Shown in pieces: positions 1 through 8,531 of a stretch of DNA of 64,000 nt (positions within the stretch are counted from its first letter, which is position 1; the number at the start of each line of letters is the position of its first letter). Origin of the DNA: Alphaproteobacteria bacterium (GTDB lineage: Bacteria > Pseudomonadota > Alphaproteobacteria > Puniceispirillales > UBA1172); assembly GCA_016778985.1 (NCBI GenBank), contig JADHOM010000001.1, positions 109,613-173,612 of the forward strand, written 5' to 3'. The position numbers and the translations under genes were made by a program. The notes below the pieces were generated by a model. That model saw nothing but the letters and a program-made list of their open reading frames with translations. It made no database searches and was not told where the DNA came from.

Positions 1-487
1 CATTTACGACATCTATGCTGAAATTCAAAGATGATATTTCCGGATCAGTAATCAGCTTACCGCGAAGTTGTGCTTCACTAGCCAAGTCTTTGGCCCGATC
101 TTTGATTGAGGCTTTATTGCTAACATCAATTTCATTGATCACCTCAATAACGCCGTTCACCTGCCATGCGATCTGAACGGCTTGAACAGCGCTTTCCGGT
201 TCATCGACATCACCAGTCAGCAAAACAGACCCTTTATTGACATCAACTTTGATATTTGAATAAAGGCTCACATGTTCTTTAAAATATGCTTCGGATATTT
301 TGGTTTTGATAAGGCCGTCGTTAATGCTGGTGCCTATGCCTTTTTCTGTTGTACTAGCCGCAACCGCCGCTGCGCCAACCCCTGCAACTGCACCAACGCA
401 CCCTGATAATCCTAGCATCAGAAAGCCCATTAATATAAGGCTAGCCAATCCTAAATGTGGTGATTGCTTGGTCATGTTCATCATCAT
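1..487 (-). CDS. BON-domain lipoprotein, 3' end cut by window edge
   Basis: The reading frame is open from 487 down to base 1 and runs off the window, so the C-terminus is missing. The N-terminus has a hydrophobic signal segment ending in a lipobox (LSGC, about residues 26-29), so it should be an outer-membrane or periplasmic lipoprotein. Residues of about 50-120 (GLIKTKISEAYF, then VNKGSVLLTGDV and VNGVIEVINEI) match a BON domain, found in OsmY-like proteins that bind phospholipid and support envelope integrity. A second BON repeat seems to begin at the truncated end (DRAKDLASEAQLRGKLITD). Three consecutive ATGs (487, 484, 481) follow an AAAGG site, and 484 or 481 give the better spacing. 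It lies downstream of rsmI and yraN on the same strand. Confidence 0.85.
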   Translation of the reverse strand, partial: MMMNMTKQSPHLGLASLILMGFLMLGLSGCVGAVAGVGAAAVAASTTEKGIGTSINDGLIKTKISEAYFKEHVSLYSNIKVDVNKGSVLLTGDVDEPESAVQAVQIAWQVNGVIEVINEIDVSNKASIKDRAKDLASEAQLRGKLITDPEISSLNFSIDVVN

Positions 488-625
488 ATTCCTTTGTTAT
501 ATGCCTTACCTATATTTATGACAGGATTTTTGACAGGTGCCTATATACGTCATGAAATATAGATATTTCCTTTATACACTGTTCTTACATGGTGCGGCAA
601 TATTTTATCGTAAGTTATTATGCCA

Positions 626-1000
626 TCACATCATGTCGAAAAAGTGACCACCTATAAATTGAATACGGCCATAGGGGCGAACCAAGGCAATAACGAGCTG
701 CATCTCAACTTGGCTCAATTCTGGATATTTGGATAGAAAATGCTGTGCCGTGTCATAGATACGGCGTTGTTGCCGCGCCTGAGGCAACACTTTTTCTAGC
801 TCATCATCACTGGCCTGACTGGTATATTTGACTTCAACAAACAGCAGTTTGCTGGGTTTTTGCATAATTAAATCAATCTCACCATAAGGACACCGATAGC
901 GTGACTTTAGGGTTTTCCAGCCGTTCAATCGCAAGCGCAAGGCCACTATTTTTTCAGCCATACGACCACGTTTTTCAGCGATCTGGCGGCTTTTGCGCAT
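626..1000 (-). CDS. YraN-family (UPF0102) endonuclease-like protein
   Basis: This 124-residue protein has the length and core motif of the YraN/UPF0102 family: GEIDLI at residues 40-45 followed by FVEVK at 54-58. The Asp43, Glu56 and Lys58 pattern is that of a PD-(D/E)XK nuclease fold. The family sits beside rsmI in many bacteria, and no firm cellular role is known; a DNA-processing role is a family-level guess. It starts 13 bases after the rsmI stop codon, so the two are probably co-transcribed. No strong ribosome-binding site is visible before the ATG, so it may depend on translation of rsmI. Confidence 0.88.
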   Translation of the reverse strand: MRKSRQIAEKRGRMAEKIVALRLRLNGWKTLKSRYRCPYGEIDLIMQKPSKLLFVEVKYTSQASDDELEKVLPQARQQRRIYDTAQHFLSKYPELSQVEMQLVIALVRPYGRIQFIGGHFFDMM

Positions 1001-1013
1001 TAAAATGATGGTT

Positions 1014-1862
1014 TCATGATGATGAATGATCCACCCGCAACATCAGATCATAGATGTGGGTTTTTCCCATTTTAGTGGCCTCTGTCACATCACGCACGGC
1101 ATCACGGCGGCTTAGCCCGTCATCTAATGCGGCTTTTAGCATTGCTATTAAGTCATCATCTGAATAGCTATGCTCATCATCTGAAGGCGGCGCAAACATA
1201 ACAACAATTTCGCCTTTTGGGGTGTCGTGTTCGGCAAAATAAGTGGCTAAAACATGCACCTCATCAAGCCAACTTTCTTCATATGTTTTGGTTAACTCTC
1301 TTGCCACAGCACAGTGCCGATGCGGGGCTATGCTTGCCGCCTCTGCCAAAGTTTCCGCCAGTCGCTTTGCTGATTCATAGCAAATAATGGTAGCATCAAT
1401 GCGCATCAGCTTGGCTAGAGCTTTCTGTCTTTTGCTGGCGGTATTTGGCAAAAATCCAGCAAAGTGAAAGCGATCTGTTGGCAAGCCAGATATCACCAAT
1501 GCGGCGAGCACGGCGGAAGGCCCCGGAACCGTGGTGACAGGAATATTGCTATCACGGCAGGCTCTTACCAGCCGATATCCCGGATCAGAAATCAATGGCG
1601 TTCCGGCATCGCTGACCAGCGTGATGGCTTTCCCGTCGGCTAATGCTTTGAGCAATTTTTCTCTGGCCTTGGTGGAGGTATGATCATGATAAGCAATAAG
1701 CTGGCCATGAGAAATGCCAAGCCGTTTGAGCATCAGGCCAGTATGTCGGGTATCCTCACAAGCGATCCAATCAGCGGATTGGAAAGAGGCAACCGCGCGC
1801 GGTGATAAATCATCCAGATTACCAATTGGCGTTGCTGTTATGGTTAAACCCGGAATAGACAT
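1014..1862 (-). CDS. rsmI: 16S rRNA (cytidine(1402)-2'-O)-methyltransferase RsmI
   Basis: RsmI uses S-adenosylmethionine to 2'-O-methylate C1402 of 16S rRNA in the decoding centre. The 282-residue protein has the tetrapyrrole-methylase fold motifs in the right order: TPIGNLDD (11-18), CEDTRHT (35-41), LVSDAGTPLISDPG (82-95) and VPGPSA (112-117), followed by the conserved GLPTDRFHFAGFLP stretch. The length is normal for the family. It heads a minus-strand unit with yraN and possibly the BON lipoprotein, and is divergent from the LpoA-like gene across 104 bases that should hold both promoters. Confidence 0.95.
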   Translation of the reverse strand: MSIPGLTITATPIGNLDDLSPRAVASFQSADWIACEDTRHTGLMLKRLGISHGQLIAYHDHTSTKAREKLLKALADGKAITLVSDAGTPLISDPGYRLVRACRDSNIPVTTVPGPSAVLAALVISGLPTDRFHFAGFLPNTASKRQKALAKLMRIDATIICYESAKRLAETLAEAASIAPHRHCAVARELTKTYEESWLDEVHVLATYFAEHDTPKGEIVVMFAPPSDDEHSYSDDDLIAMLKAALDDGLSRRDAVRDVTEATKMGKTHIYDLMLRVDHSSS

Positions 1863-1966
1863 AGGCTAATCTCTCCACCCCCAAAACGTCTCGCACACTT
1901 TACGAACTCACCAAATCATAATAGACTTATATGGGTGCAAAGGATACCTGATTTCAAATCAAATTT

Positions 1967-3706
1967 ATGTCAGGTTATATGAGATATATTATGCCATTTA
2001 TGAAGAAACCTGTGCCATTTTCACTTCGTTATTTTCGACATAATAGAAGTGTATTCAGAGGTCTTGGTTTAGTTGGGGCATTATTTATCCTTTCCGCCTG
2101 TGAGCCACAAAAAACCGCGCCCATTGTTGCCGCCCCATCAGCATCAGATACAGCAACAGGTGAGGCAATCACATTGCTTGATACGACAACGCAAGCAACA
2201 GAGGCGCAAGACCAATTAGAGGCCAGCCAGTTTGAAGATAATACTGGGGAAGCCAATAGTCAGGAAGGAAGTAAAATAGACCCATCGGTCAGTTATCTAA
2301 GCCAACAGTCAGACCCGATTGCGACCGAGCCAAATCTTCAGGTTCTTGACCAAGATATTTTCAGTGATACGGCAGACCAAGGCAATCCTTTGAACAGCCT
2401 GAAGCCTAAATCTGATGATAGTCAGGATGAAATTGATAGCGCTATTGAATGGATTTTTAACGACCAAGCCGCCCTCTCACCATCACCACCGACAAGCGGC
2501 GATATCGCAGAGCCGGCTTTCGATGGAAATGCGATTACCAGTCTGATTGATGATGGCTTTGACTATGATAGCCTAGAAGATGTATTTGCCATTATCAGCA
2601 AGCCAAAAATAGAAAATATCATCACCCAGCCGCCATCGCAGTTCCCTTCAAAACAAGCCTTATTTACACGGGCAGCAGTTTTGCTGCCTCTATCTGGCTC
2701 TTATAAATCGGTTGGGGAGGAGTTAAGGAAAGCGGTTGATATGGCAGTGATCTCACTTGATCGGCCCCAATTTGAGGTGATTTATATCGATACTGCAGAT
2801 CAGCCAGCGGAAGCGGCCTATGCGGCGGTTGCTGCCGATGCTGATATTATCATTGGCCCTGTTTTCTCAAGCCATACGGCGGCGGTGGCGCCGATTGCCA
2901 GAGAACACCAAATCCCTGTCCTGTCGTTTTCCAATAATAGTGCGGTCACTAATCAAGATGTCTGGATTATGGGGCAACAGCCTGAGCATGAAATGGAAGC
3001 GGTGCTTAGTTATGCGATGGCGTCTTTGGCGGCAATTGATCAAATCCCTGCTGAGCAGGCTAGGATCGCCATTGTTACGAATGATACGGCATATGGCAGA
3101 ATCTTGCGGGATGTCAGTATCAATCATTTGAAAACTGCTGGAGTGACACGCATATCGCAATTGCTTCTCAACCAGTCAGTTTTGAAAAACGAAGCACGTT
3201 TGCAGCTATCGATCCGGCAATTTGCACGCTGGTCAGAAGAAGACCCAACGCCAGAGTTTGATATGGTTATCATCTGCGGTGATGGTGATTTTACCTTGGC
3301 TGTTGCGCCTGTTCTGGTGTGGCATGATCTTGATCCAGCCAAGGTACGTTTTGTTGGCTCATCACAATGGAATCGCATTGATATGATTACAGAACCGTCG
3401 CTTCAAGGCGGGCTTTATGCGACAATACCAACGGAAAAGCGCCAGCGCTTTGAAAAAGTCTGGAAAATCTATTTTGCTGATGCGCCAGGTGATCTCGCAC
3501 CGCTTGGCTTTGATGCGGTTGCGATTGCAAGTCTGATGACAGCAGATGTTTCGGTGAGTGAGGTGCTATTGCGTGACACGGGTTTTGCCGGATTTAGTGG
3601 CGTCTTCCGGTTTTATCCGGATGGCAATAATAAACGGCATTTAGAAGTCCGCCAGATCAATGCCTATAAATCTGCGATTGTTAGCCCTGCCGATACGATA
3701 TTCTAA
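1967..3706 (+). CDS. LpoA/LppC-like penicillin-binding protein activator lipoprotein
   Basis: The N-terminus has a signal segment with lipobox LSAC (Cys45 counted from 1967), predicting a lipid-anchored envelope protein. Residues of about 50-225 are acidic, Ser/Gln/Asp-rich and probably disordered. From about residue 232 (AAVLLPLSGSYKSVGEELRKAVDMA) to the end the sequence is a type I periplasmic-binding-protein fold of the LppC/LpoA family. In Escherichia coli LpoA stimulates the peptidoglycan synthase PBP1A; in alphaproteobacteria this role is inferred only from homology. It has no TPR domain like that of gammaproteobacterial LpoA. The start is uncertain: in-frame ATGs at 1967, 1979, 1991 and 2000 lack a clear winner, and a later start would give a more typical signal-peptide length. 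The position beside rsmI-yraN is a conserved arrangement. Confidence 0.82.
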   Translation: MSGYMRYIMPFMKKPVPFSLRYFRHNRSVFRGLGLVGALFILSACEPQKTAPIVAAPSASDTATGEAITLLDTTTQATEAQDQLEASQFEDNTGEANSQEGSKIDPSVSYLSQQSDPIATEPNLQVLDQDIFSDTADQGNPLNSLKPKSDDSQDEIDSAIEWIFNDQAALSPSPPTSGDIAEPAFDGNAITSLIDDGFDYDSLEDVFAIISKPKIENIITQPPSQFPSKQALFTRAAVLLPLSGSYKSVGEELRKAVDMAVISLDRPQFEVIYIDTADQPAEAAYAAVAADADIIIGPVFSSHTAAVAPIAREHQIPVLSFSNNSAVTNQDVWIMGQQPEHEMEAVLSYAMASLAAIDQIPAEQARIAIVTNDTAYGRILRDVSINHLKTAGVTRISQLLLNQSVLKNEARLQLSIRQFARWSEEDPTPEFDMVIICGDGDFTLAVAPVLVWHDLDPAKVRFVGSSQWNRIDMITEPSLQGGLYATIPTEKRQRFEKVWKIYFADAPGDLAPLGFDAVAIASLMTADVSVSEVLLRDTGFAGFSGVFRFYPDGNNKRHLEVRQINAYKSAIVSPADTIF

Positions 3707-3731
3707 ATAACATAACATAGACAGAGCCAGA

Positions 3732-4931
3732 TTATAAAATCAGAATTTCCCCAATCAACGTATTCATGATTGTCTTTCCATGTTCCGTCAGTTTGAGAAT
3801 ACCTGCCTCCTCATTAAGCAGACCTTGCTGACAATATCGCGCGACCGCATCGGTATCAAGCCAGGTGTGGCGAGCGCCGGCCTTACCCTCAATAGCGGCA
3901 ATATTAATCCCATCCGCAAGCCGCAAGCCCATCATGACAGCTTCAATGGCATAGGCATGTGGTGTCTCCTGATTTTCCTCAGCAATGCCTGAACCGGTTT
4001 TTGTCACATCATCAAGCCAGCCATCAGGGTGTTTGCGGCACCGTGTTTCGATGCGCCCATAATTGGTTTCATGATCATTCTCAGAATTGGGCATGTGATG
4101 AGACCAGATGCGGCCAACCGCACCCGGACCTGCGCCAATCCAGTCATCAGCTTGCCAATAAATCAGATTATGCCGACTCATCTGACCGGCTTTAGCATGG
4201 TTAGAAATCTCATAGGCATGAAACCCTGCTGCCTTGCAATGGGCCTGTGTTTCCTTGAACATTTCGAGTGATAATTCATCACTTGGAATTTCCAGCAACC
4301 CCCGCTTAGCCATGCTGGTAAAGGCGGTGCCCGGCTCAAGGGTCAGCTGATATAGTGATAGATGATCACAGCCAAGGGTTAGAATATCAGCCAGCTCAGC
4401 CAGCCAATCAGCGGTTGTTTGGTCTGGCAGGGCATAAATAAAATCAATAGAGACCCGATCAAACACTTGCTGCGCCTTGGCTAAGGCGTCTAAGGCTTCA
4501 TTAGCTGAATGTTGGCGCCCTAAGAAAGATAAATGCCGGTCATTAAGCGATTGTATGCCCAGAGATAACCGATTAATTCCGTGATCACGAAATGCTGCCA
4601 GCTTCTCAGCTTCGACCGATGTCGGATTTGCTTCTAGGGTAATCTCAATATCGTCAGTTACAGAAAACAGTCTTTTGATAGCGCCGCATATTTCACCTGT
4701 TATCTCAGGCAACATCAGCGATGGTGTGCCGCCACCAAAAAAAACACTTTTGACAGGACGATTAGCTAAATGGAACCGCTCTGCCATTGTTTCAAGTTCG
4801 GTGATAATGGCTTGACCATAGCGCGCCTGATCAACCGTTTCACGGACATGGCTATTAAAATCACAATAAGGACATTTTTTCTGGCAAAAGGGCCAATGGA
4901 TATAAACCCCAAAATCAGCCATATCAGTCAT
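3732..4931 (-). CDS. hemW: HemW radical SAM haem chaperone (HemN-like)
   Basis: The protein belongs to the coproporphyrinogen III oxidase-like radical SAM group. The N-terminal motif YIHWPFCQKKCPYCDF gives a CX3CX2C cluster site (Cys16, Cys20, Cys23 from the chosen start). Phe follows the third cysteine region where true HemN has a fourth cysteine (CXC), which favours the haem-trafficking protein HemW over oxygen-independent HemN. FFGGGTPS follows as expected. I chose the ATG at 4931 over an in-frame ATG at 4958, because it forms an ATGA overlap with the rdgB stop and the radical SAM motif then starts at the usual distance. It is the last gene of rph-rdgB-hemW, a common alphaproteobacterial order. 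Confidence 0.92.
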   Translation of the reverse strand: MTDMADFGVYIHWPFCQKKCPYCDFNSHVRETVDQARYGQAIITELETMAERFHLANRPVKSVFFGGGTPSLMLPEITGEICGAIKRLFSVTDDIEITLEANPTSVEAEKLAAFRDHGINRLSLGIQSLNDRHLSFLGRQHSANEALDALAKAQQVFDRVSIDFIYALPDQTTADWLAELADILTLGCDHLSLYQLTLEPGTAFTSMAKRGLLEIPSDELSLEMFKETQAHCKAAGFHAYEISNHAKAGQMSRHNLIYWQADDWIGAGPGAVGRIWSHHMPNSENDHETNYGRIETRCRKHPDGWLDDVTKTGSGIAEENQETPHAYAIEAVMMGLRLADGINIAAIEGKAGARHTWLDTDAVARYCQQGLLNEEAGILKLTEHGKTIMNTLIGEILIL

Positions 4932-5548
4932 GATCGTCTCGGCGTTTCTTGAAAACATAAATCAATTAATTTTTGAAAGGCGATGGCCCGATGGCTGACC
5001 GAATGTTTCCAGTCGGGGTCAACCTCACCAAAGGTTTGATCATAGCCGTTTAGTTGAAACATGGGATCATATCCAAAGCCGCGAGTGCCGCGAGGTGGCC
5101 ATACATATGAGCCTTCAATTATGCCTTCTGTGGTGATGATCTCACCATCAGGCCAACATAAAGCAAGGGCGCAGATAAAGCGGCATGATCTATCCGCGGA
5201 GCCGCTTTCGATAATGGCATCATGTACCTTTTGCATGGCGACTGAAAAATTGTTATCAGGCTTTGCCCAGCGCGCTGAATATAACCCCGGATCGCCATTA
5301 ATGGCCTTGACTTCAAACCCAGAATCATCAGATAATGCAGGCATTCCGGCCGCCATCGCCGCGGCTTTTGCCTTAATTGCGGCATTGGCAATATAGTTAT
5401 CGCCATCCTCAATCGGCTCATCCAAATTGAGAGCGCTGGCGCTAGTCACTGACAAATCATAAGGCGCAAGTAAAGCCGCGATCTCACGCACTTTGCCCTG
5501 ATTGTGACTAGCAACAATAAGCGTATCTTCCTTAAAACCTCTGGTCAT
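4928..5548 (-). CDS. rdgB: XTP/dITP pyrophosphatase RdgB
   Basis: RdgB hydrolyses non-canonical purine triphosphates (XTP, dITP, ITP) to monophosphates and so keeps deaminated bases out of DNA and RNA. The 206-residue protein shows the Ham1/RdgB signatures: [10 protein letters not shown] (14-23) for triphosphate binding, LSDDSGFEV (72-80) with the catalytic aspartates, [11 protein letters not shown] (154-164) and SHRA (185-188). The start codon overlaps the rph stop by four bases (ATGA), and the stop overlaps the hemW start in the same way, so the three genes are translationally coupled. Confidence 0.96.
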   Translation of the reverse strand: MTRGFKEDTLIVASHNQGKVREIAALLAPYDLSVTSASALNLDEPIEDGDNYIANAAIKAKAAAMAAGMPALSDDSGFEVKAINGDPGLYSARWAKPDNNFSVAMQKVHDAIIESGSADRSCRFICALALCWPDGEIITTEGIIEGSYVWPPRGTRGFGYDPMFQLNGYDQTFGEVDPDWKHSVSHRAIAFQKLIDLCFQETPRRS

Positions 5549-6282
5549 GCGGTTAAGGCGTTAAGGGCATTTTGCTGATGCTGAAACAGCTCATCCGCCC
5601 CCTTTTTGGCGTAATCAAGCATAGCAAGCAGGTCATCTTGTGTATAAGGATCAGCTTCTGCCGTTGCCTGCACCTCAACAATTCCGCCATCTGCGGTCAG
5701 GACAAAATTAGCATCAGTCTCAGCTTGGCTATCTTCGGCATAATCAAGATCAAGAACAACATTGCGCTCAAAAATGCCACATGATATTGCCGCTACTTGG
5801 CCAGTAACGGGCTGGCGTGTAATTTTACCATTAAGCAATAGCCGTTCGGTTGCCGCCATTAATGCGACCCATGATCCGGTGATCGCAGCGGTGCGAGTGC
5901 CGCCATCCGCCTGCAACACATCACAGTCAATTTTAATCTGTCTTTCCCCCAATAATTCAAGATTAGTAACTGCCCGCAAAGACCGCCCTATTAAACGCTG
6001 AATCTCTTGGGTGCGGCCAGATTGTTTGCCGCGCACGGCTTCACGGTCCATGCGGCTATGGGTTGAGCGTGGCAGCATACCATATTCTGCTGTTACCCAG
6101 CCTTTGCCCGTATTGCGCAAAAATGGCGGTACTCTTTCATCAATGCTAGCGGTCACTAGAACATGAGTATTTCCAAACTTGGCCAGGCATGAGCCTTCGG
6201 CATATGGCGAAAATCCAGCTGTCATTTCGATCTGGCGCAGGGCATCAGCCTGACGGCCAGATGGACGGGAAAAAGATGTCAT
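5545..6282 (-). CDS. rph: Ribonuclease PH
   Basis: RNase PH is a phosphate-dependent 3'-5' exoribonuclease that trims tRNA 3' ends. The 245-residue protein is full length for the family, opening with [19 protein letters not shown], then [17 protein letters not shown] (29-45), [16 protein letters not shown] (90-105) and the phosphate-binding/catalytic stretch [16 protein letters not shown] (119-134). It is the first gene of rph-rdgB-hemW and is divergent from hrcA, with 150 bases between the two start codons. The rph/hrcA head-to-head arrangement is common in alphaproteobacteria and supports both calls. Confidence 0.96.
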   Translation of the reverse strand: MTSFSRPSGRQADALRQIEMTAGFSPYAEGSCLAKFGNTHVLVTASIDERVPPFLRNTGKGWVTAEYGMLPRSTHSRMDREAVRGKQSGRTQEIQRLIGRSLRAVTNLELLGERQIKIDCDVLQADGGTRTAAITGSWVALMAATERLLLNGKITRQPVTGQVAAISCGIFERNVVLDLDYAEDSQAETDANFVLTADGGIVEVQATAEADPYTQDDLLAMLDYAKKGADELFQHQQNALNALTA

Positions 6283-6397
6283 TATATGATCCTATATATG
6301 AAACGGGGCAGTATTTACCTCTAGATAATTCTCTTGGTATTTTTGATGGTATTTGTGAAAACCGACCATATCATATCAGATGCCTGAAAGCGACGAC

Positions 6398-6426
6398 TTG
6401 ACCGGAGCAATTTCCAATTTTATTTT
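6398..6426 (+). promoter_or_regulatory. Sigma-70-type promoter of hrcA
   Basis: TTGACC (6398-6403) and TATTTT (6421-6426) are separated by 17 bases. The -10 box lies only six bases before the hrcA ATG at 6433, so transcription would start at or next to the start codon. Confidence 0.5.
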
Positions 6427-6432
6427 CATATT

Positions 6433-7539
6433 ATGACATTACAGCATCCACCATCATTTGATACTAAACCCACCGCGATAGATAAATCTGTTTTGGGGAT
6501 GAATGAGCGTGTTCATATGATCTTTAATCGGATTGTTGACCGTTATTTATCATCAGGCACCGCTGTTGGATCAAAAGCCATTGCCGATGATTTGGATCAT
6601 ATGCTATCGAGCGCCTCTATCCGCTCTATCATGGCTGAATTGGAACATGCTGGATTATTGTTTCAGCCGCACACATCAGCAGGCCGGATTCCCACCCAAA
6701 CCGGATTGCGGCTGTTTGTAAATGGTCTGCTTGAAATTGGCGGCAGTATTAGCGATAGCGAACGTATGATGCTAGACGTTAATTGTCAGGCGCAAGGATT
6801 GAGCTTTGATGATGCCTTATCCGAAACCTCGTCAATGTTATCTGGCCTAACCCGCTGCGCGGCGTTGGTGATTATGCCAAAAACCGATATGATTATTAGG
6901 CAGGTCGAGTTTATTCCCATTGAAAAAAATAAAGCTTTGGTGGTGCTCGTGTCATCAGCCGGTCATGTGGAAAACCGCATTATGGAAACCCCTGCTGATA
7001 TGCCAGCATCGGTTTTGATTGAGGCGGGTAACTTTATTAACGCGCATTTAGCTGGCAAAAGTTTGTCTGACGCATCTGTTCTGCTGAAAGAGCTTATCGA
7101 AGTCAAGCAAGCGGCTATTGATGAGCTGACGCAAAAAGTGGCAGCAAGCGGTATCGCGATTTGGACAGGAAAAAACTCTGGTCAATCTGGTAATTTCATC
7201 CTCCGAGGACAGGCTAATTTGCTTGAAAATGTGACAGCTATGGATCAACTCGAACAAGTGCGGTCGCTGTTTCATCAATTAGAGGAGCAAAGCAATGCTC
7301 TTGATGTGCTTGCGACCATGCAGCAAGCCGAAGGCGTGCAGATTTTTATTGGCTCAGAAAACCGATTTTTTTCTGAAACCAACTGCTCGACTATTATTGC
7401 GCCTTATTATGACAGCAATCAGTCGATTATAGGGGCGGTTGGCGTGATTGGCCCAACGCGGCTAGATTATGCGCGGATTATTCCTATGGTTAATCATACA
7501 TCGGCTACGATTACCAAAATGCTGTCTGAACGGCTTTAG
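6433..7539 (+). CDS. hrcA: Heat-inducible transcription repressor HrcA
   Basis: HrcA represses chaperone genes by binding the CIRCE inverted repeat. The N-terminal part (about residues 23-95) is the winged helix: MNERVHMIFNRIVDRYLSSGTAVGSKAI, then SSASIRSIMAELEHAGLL and TSAGRIPTQTGLRLFV. The rest is the HrcA GAF-like dimerisation region, ending in GVIGPTRLDYARIIPMVNHT, a strong family signature. The length is 368 residues, typical with a slightly long N-terminus; an in-frame ATG at 6499 would remove 22 poorly conserved residues. Neither start has a good ribosome-binding site. No canonical CIRCE was found in this window, so its target (in other alphaproteobacteria, groESL) probably lies elsewhere. 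Confidence 0.95.
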   Translation: MTLQHPPSFDTKPTAIDKSVLGMNERVHMIFNRIVDRYLSSGTAVGSKAIADDLDHMLSSASIRSIMAELEHAGLLFQPHTSAGRIPTQTGLRLFVNGLLEIGGSISDSERMMLDVNCQAQGLSFDDALSETSSMLSGLTRCAALVIMPKTDMIIRQVEFIPIEKNKALVVLVSSAGHVENRIMETPADMPASVLIEAGNFINAHLAGKSLSDASVLLKELIEVKQAAIDELTQKVAASGIAIWTGKNSGQSGNFILRGQANLLENVTAMDQLEQVRSLFHQLEEQSNALDVLATMQQAEGVQIFIGSENRFFSETNCSTIIAPYYDSNQSIIGAVGVIGPTRLDYARIIPMVNHTSATITKMLSERL

Positions 7540-7541
7540 GC

Positions 7542-7560
7542 TGAAAATCTGGGATTTTCA
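7542..7560. repeat. Perfect inverted repeat after hrcA
   Basis: TGAAAATC (7542-7549), a three-base loop and GATTTTCA (7553-7560) form a perfect hairpin just after the hrcA stop. An AT-rich tract (AATAAAATTTTATT, then five T) follows at 7582-7600. It may be a weak terminator for hrcA or a regulatory site for grpE; a very similar inverted repeat precedes dnaK. Confidence 0.55.
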
Positions 7561-7600
7561 CGATTTTGTTAAAATAAATTTAATAAAATTTTATTTTTTT

Positions 7601-7632
7601 CTTGGAAATACCGCGCCTCATCCTTACATAAC
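7601..7632 (+). promoter_or_regulatory. Heat-shock (sigma-32-type) promoter of grpE
   Basis: CTTG (7601-7604), 18 bases, then CTTACAT (7623-7629) fits the alphaproteobacterial heat-shock pattern CTTG-N17/18-CYTATNT with one mismatch in the -10 half. It is 34 bases before the grpE start codon. Confidence 0.6.
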
Positions 7633-7662
7633 TAACGCAAATGAATGAAACAGAGGATTATC

Positions 7663-8367
7663 ATGTCTAACGATACGCCTGATAAAAATTTGGATAATCA
7701 AAATTCAGATGAAAACTCAAAACACAATAATGATGACGCAAGCCAAGAACCCAATGATGCCACATCAGAAGCCATGCCATCAGAGCCCAACCCAACATCA
7801 GACCAAGCCGCATCAATTGATATCAATATAGATGATATCCTTGATCCGGTGACAACGCTTCAAGCCGAACGTGATGATCTCAAAGATCAGATGCTAAGAG
7901 CGGTTGCGGAAACTGAAAATACGCGGCGCCGTGCTGAACGTGATGTGGCGCAGGTGCGTAAATATGGTCATACTGGTTTTGCTCGTGATTTGCTCTCGGT
8001 CGTTGAAAACCTGTCGCGGGCGGTTGAGGTCTTGCCAGAAAACCGTGATGGCCTTGATGATACTATGAAAAATCTGGTCATTGGTGTTGAAATGATCTCA
8101 AAAGAGTTAGCGAGTGTTCTCGAGCGCCATGGTATCATCCGCATTATGCCAATTGGTGAAAAGTTTGATCCTAACAAACACCAAGCGATGTTTGAAGTGC
8201 CGACAAATGAGGCTGAGCCGGGGACGATTGTGCAGGTGGCTCAATCGGGATGGATGCTCCATGATCGGCTATTAAGCCCAGCTATGGTTGGGGTGGCAAA
8301 AGCTGCTGAAAATAACGCTACAACAGATAAACATGCTGCTGATAATAATGATGAGAGCAGTGCATAG
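7663..8367 (+). CDS. grpE: Nucleotide exchange factor GrpE
   Basis: GrpE releases ADP from DnaK and resets the chaperone cycle. Residues of about 1-60 are Asp/Asn/Ser-rich and likely disordered. A long helical region follows (LQAERDDLKDQMLRAVAETENTRRRAERDV), which forms the dimeric coiled coil, then the beta-wing with GEKFDPNKHQAMFEVP and GWMLHDRLLSPAMVGVAK, the GrpE signature. I chose the ATG at 7663 because AGAGGA sits five bases before it; an in-frame ATG at 7645 has no such site. It is followed by dnaK in the same direction, with a separate heat-shock-type promoter between them. Confidence 0.96.
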   Translation: MSNDTPDKNLDNQNSDENSKHNNDDASQEPNDATSEAMPSEPNPTSDQAASIDINIDDILDPVTTLQAERDDLKDQMLRAVAETENTRRRAERDVAQVRKYGHTGFARDLLSVVENLSRAVEVLPENRDGLDDTMKNLVIGVEMISKELASVLERHGIIRIMPIGEKFDPNKHQAMFEVPTNEAEPGTIVQVAQSGWMLHDRLLSPAMVGVAKAAENNATTDKHAADNNDESSA

Positions 8368-8404
8368 GGAAAACACCTTCACAACCATCAAATAATGGGG
8401 AAAT

Positions 8405-8435
8405 CTTGCAATCAGATTTTCCTTTCTTATATGAG
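8405..8435 (+). promoter_or_regulatory. Heat-shock (sigma-32-type) promoter of dnaK
   Basis: CTTG (8405-8408), 17 bases, then CTTATAT-GA-G (8426-8435) matches CTTG-N17/18-CYTATNT-NN-G without mismatch in the -10 half. The -35 half overlaps an inverted repeat (GGAAATCT 8399-8406, AGATTTTCC 8414-8422, one bulged base) that could instead end grpE transcription. The leader to the dnaK ATG would be about 90 bases. Confidence 0.68.
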
Positions 8436-8531
8436 CAATATCATGACCATGTTTTTTATTGCTAAATTGGCAAAGAGATGACCATAAAGCACTAAAACAG
8501 TCAAAGTGATGAAGAAAGAAAGAGGCTAATT

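Noticed and set aside
300..521. Plus-strand frame at the left edge
   Set aside because: It is the mirror of the BON lipoprotein gene, which has a lipobox and a recognisable domain on the minus strand.
3732..4931. Oxygen-independent coproporphyrinogen oxidase HemN
   Set aside because: The cluster motif lacks the fourth cysteine of HemN, and the rph-rdgB-hemW context points to the haem chaperone.
6283..8531. CIRCE element for HrcA
   Set aside because: No TTAGCACTC-N9-GAGTGCTAA or close variant occurs before hrcA, grpE or dnaK.
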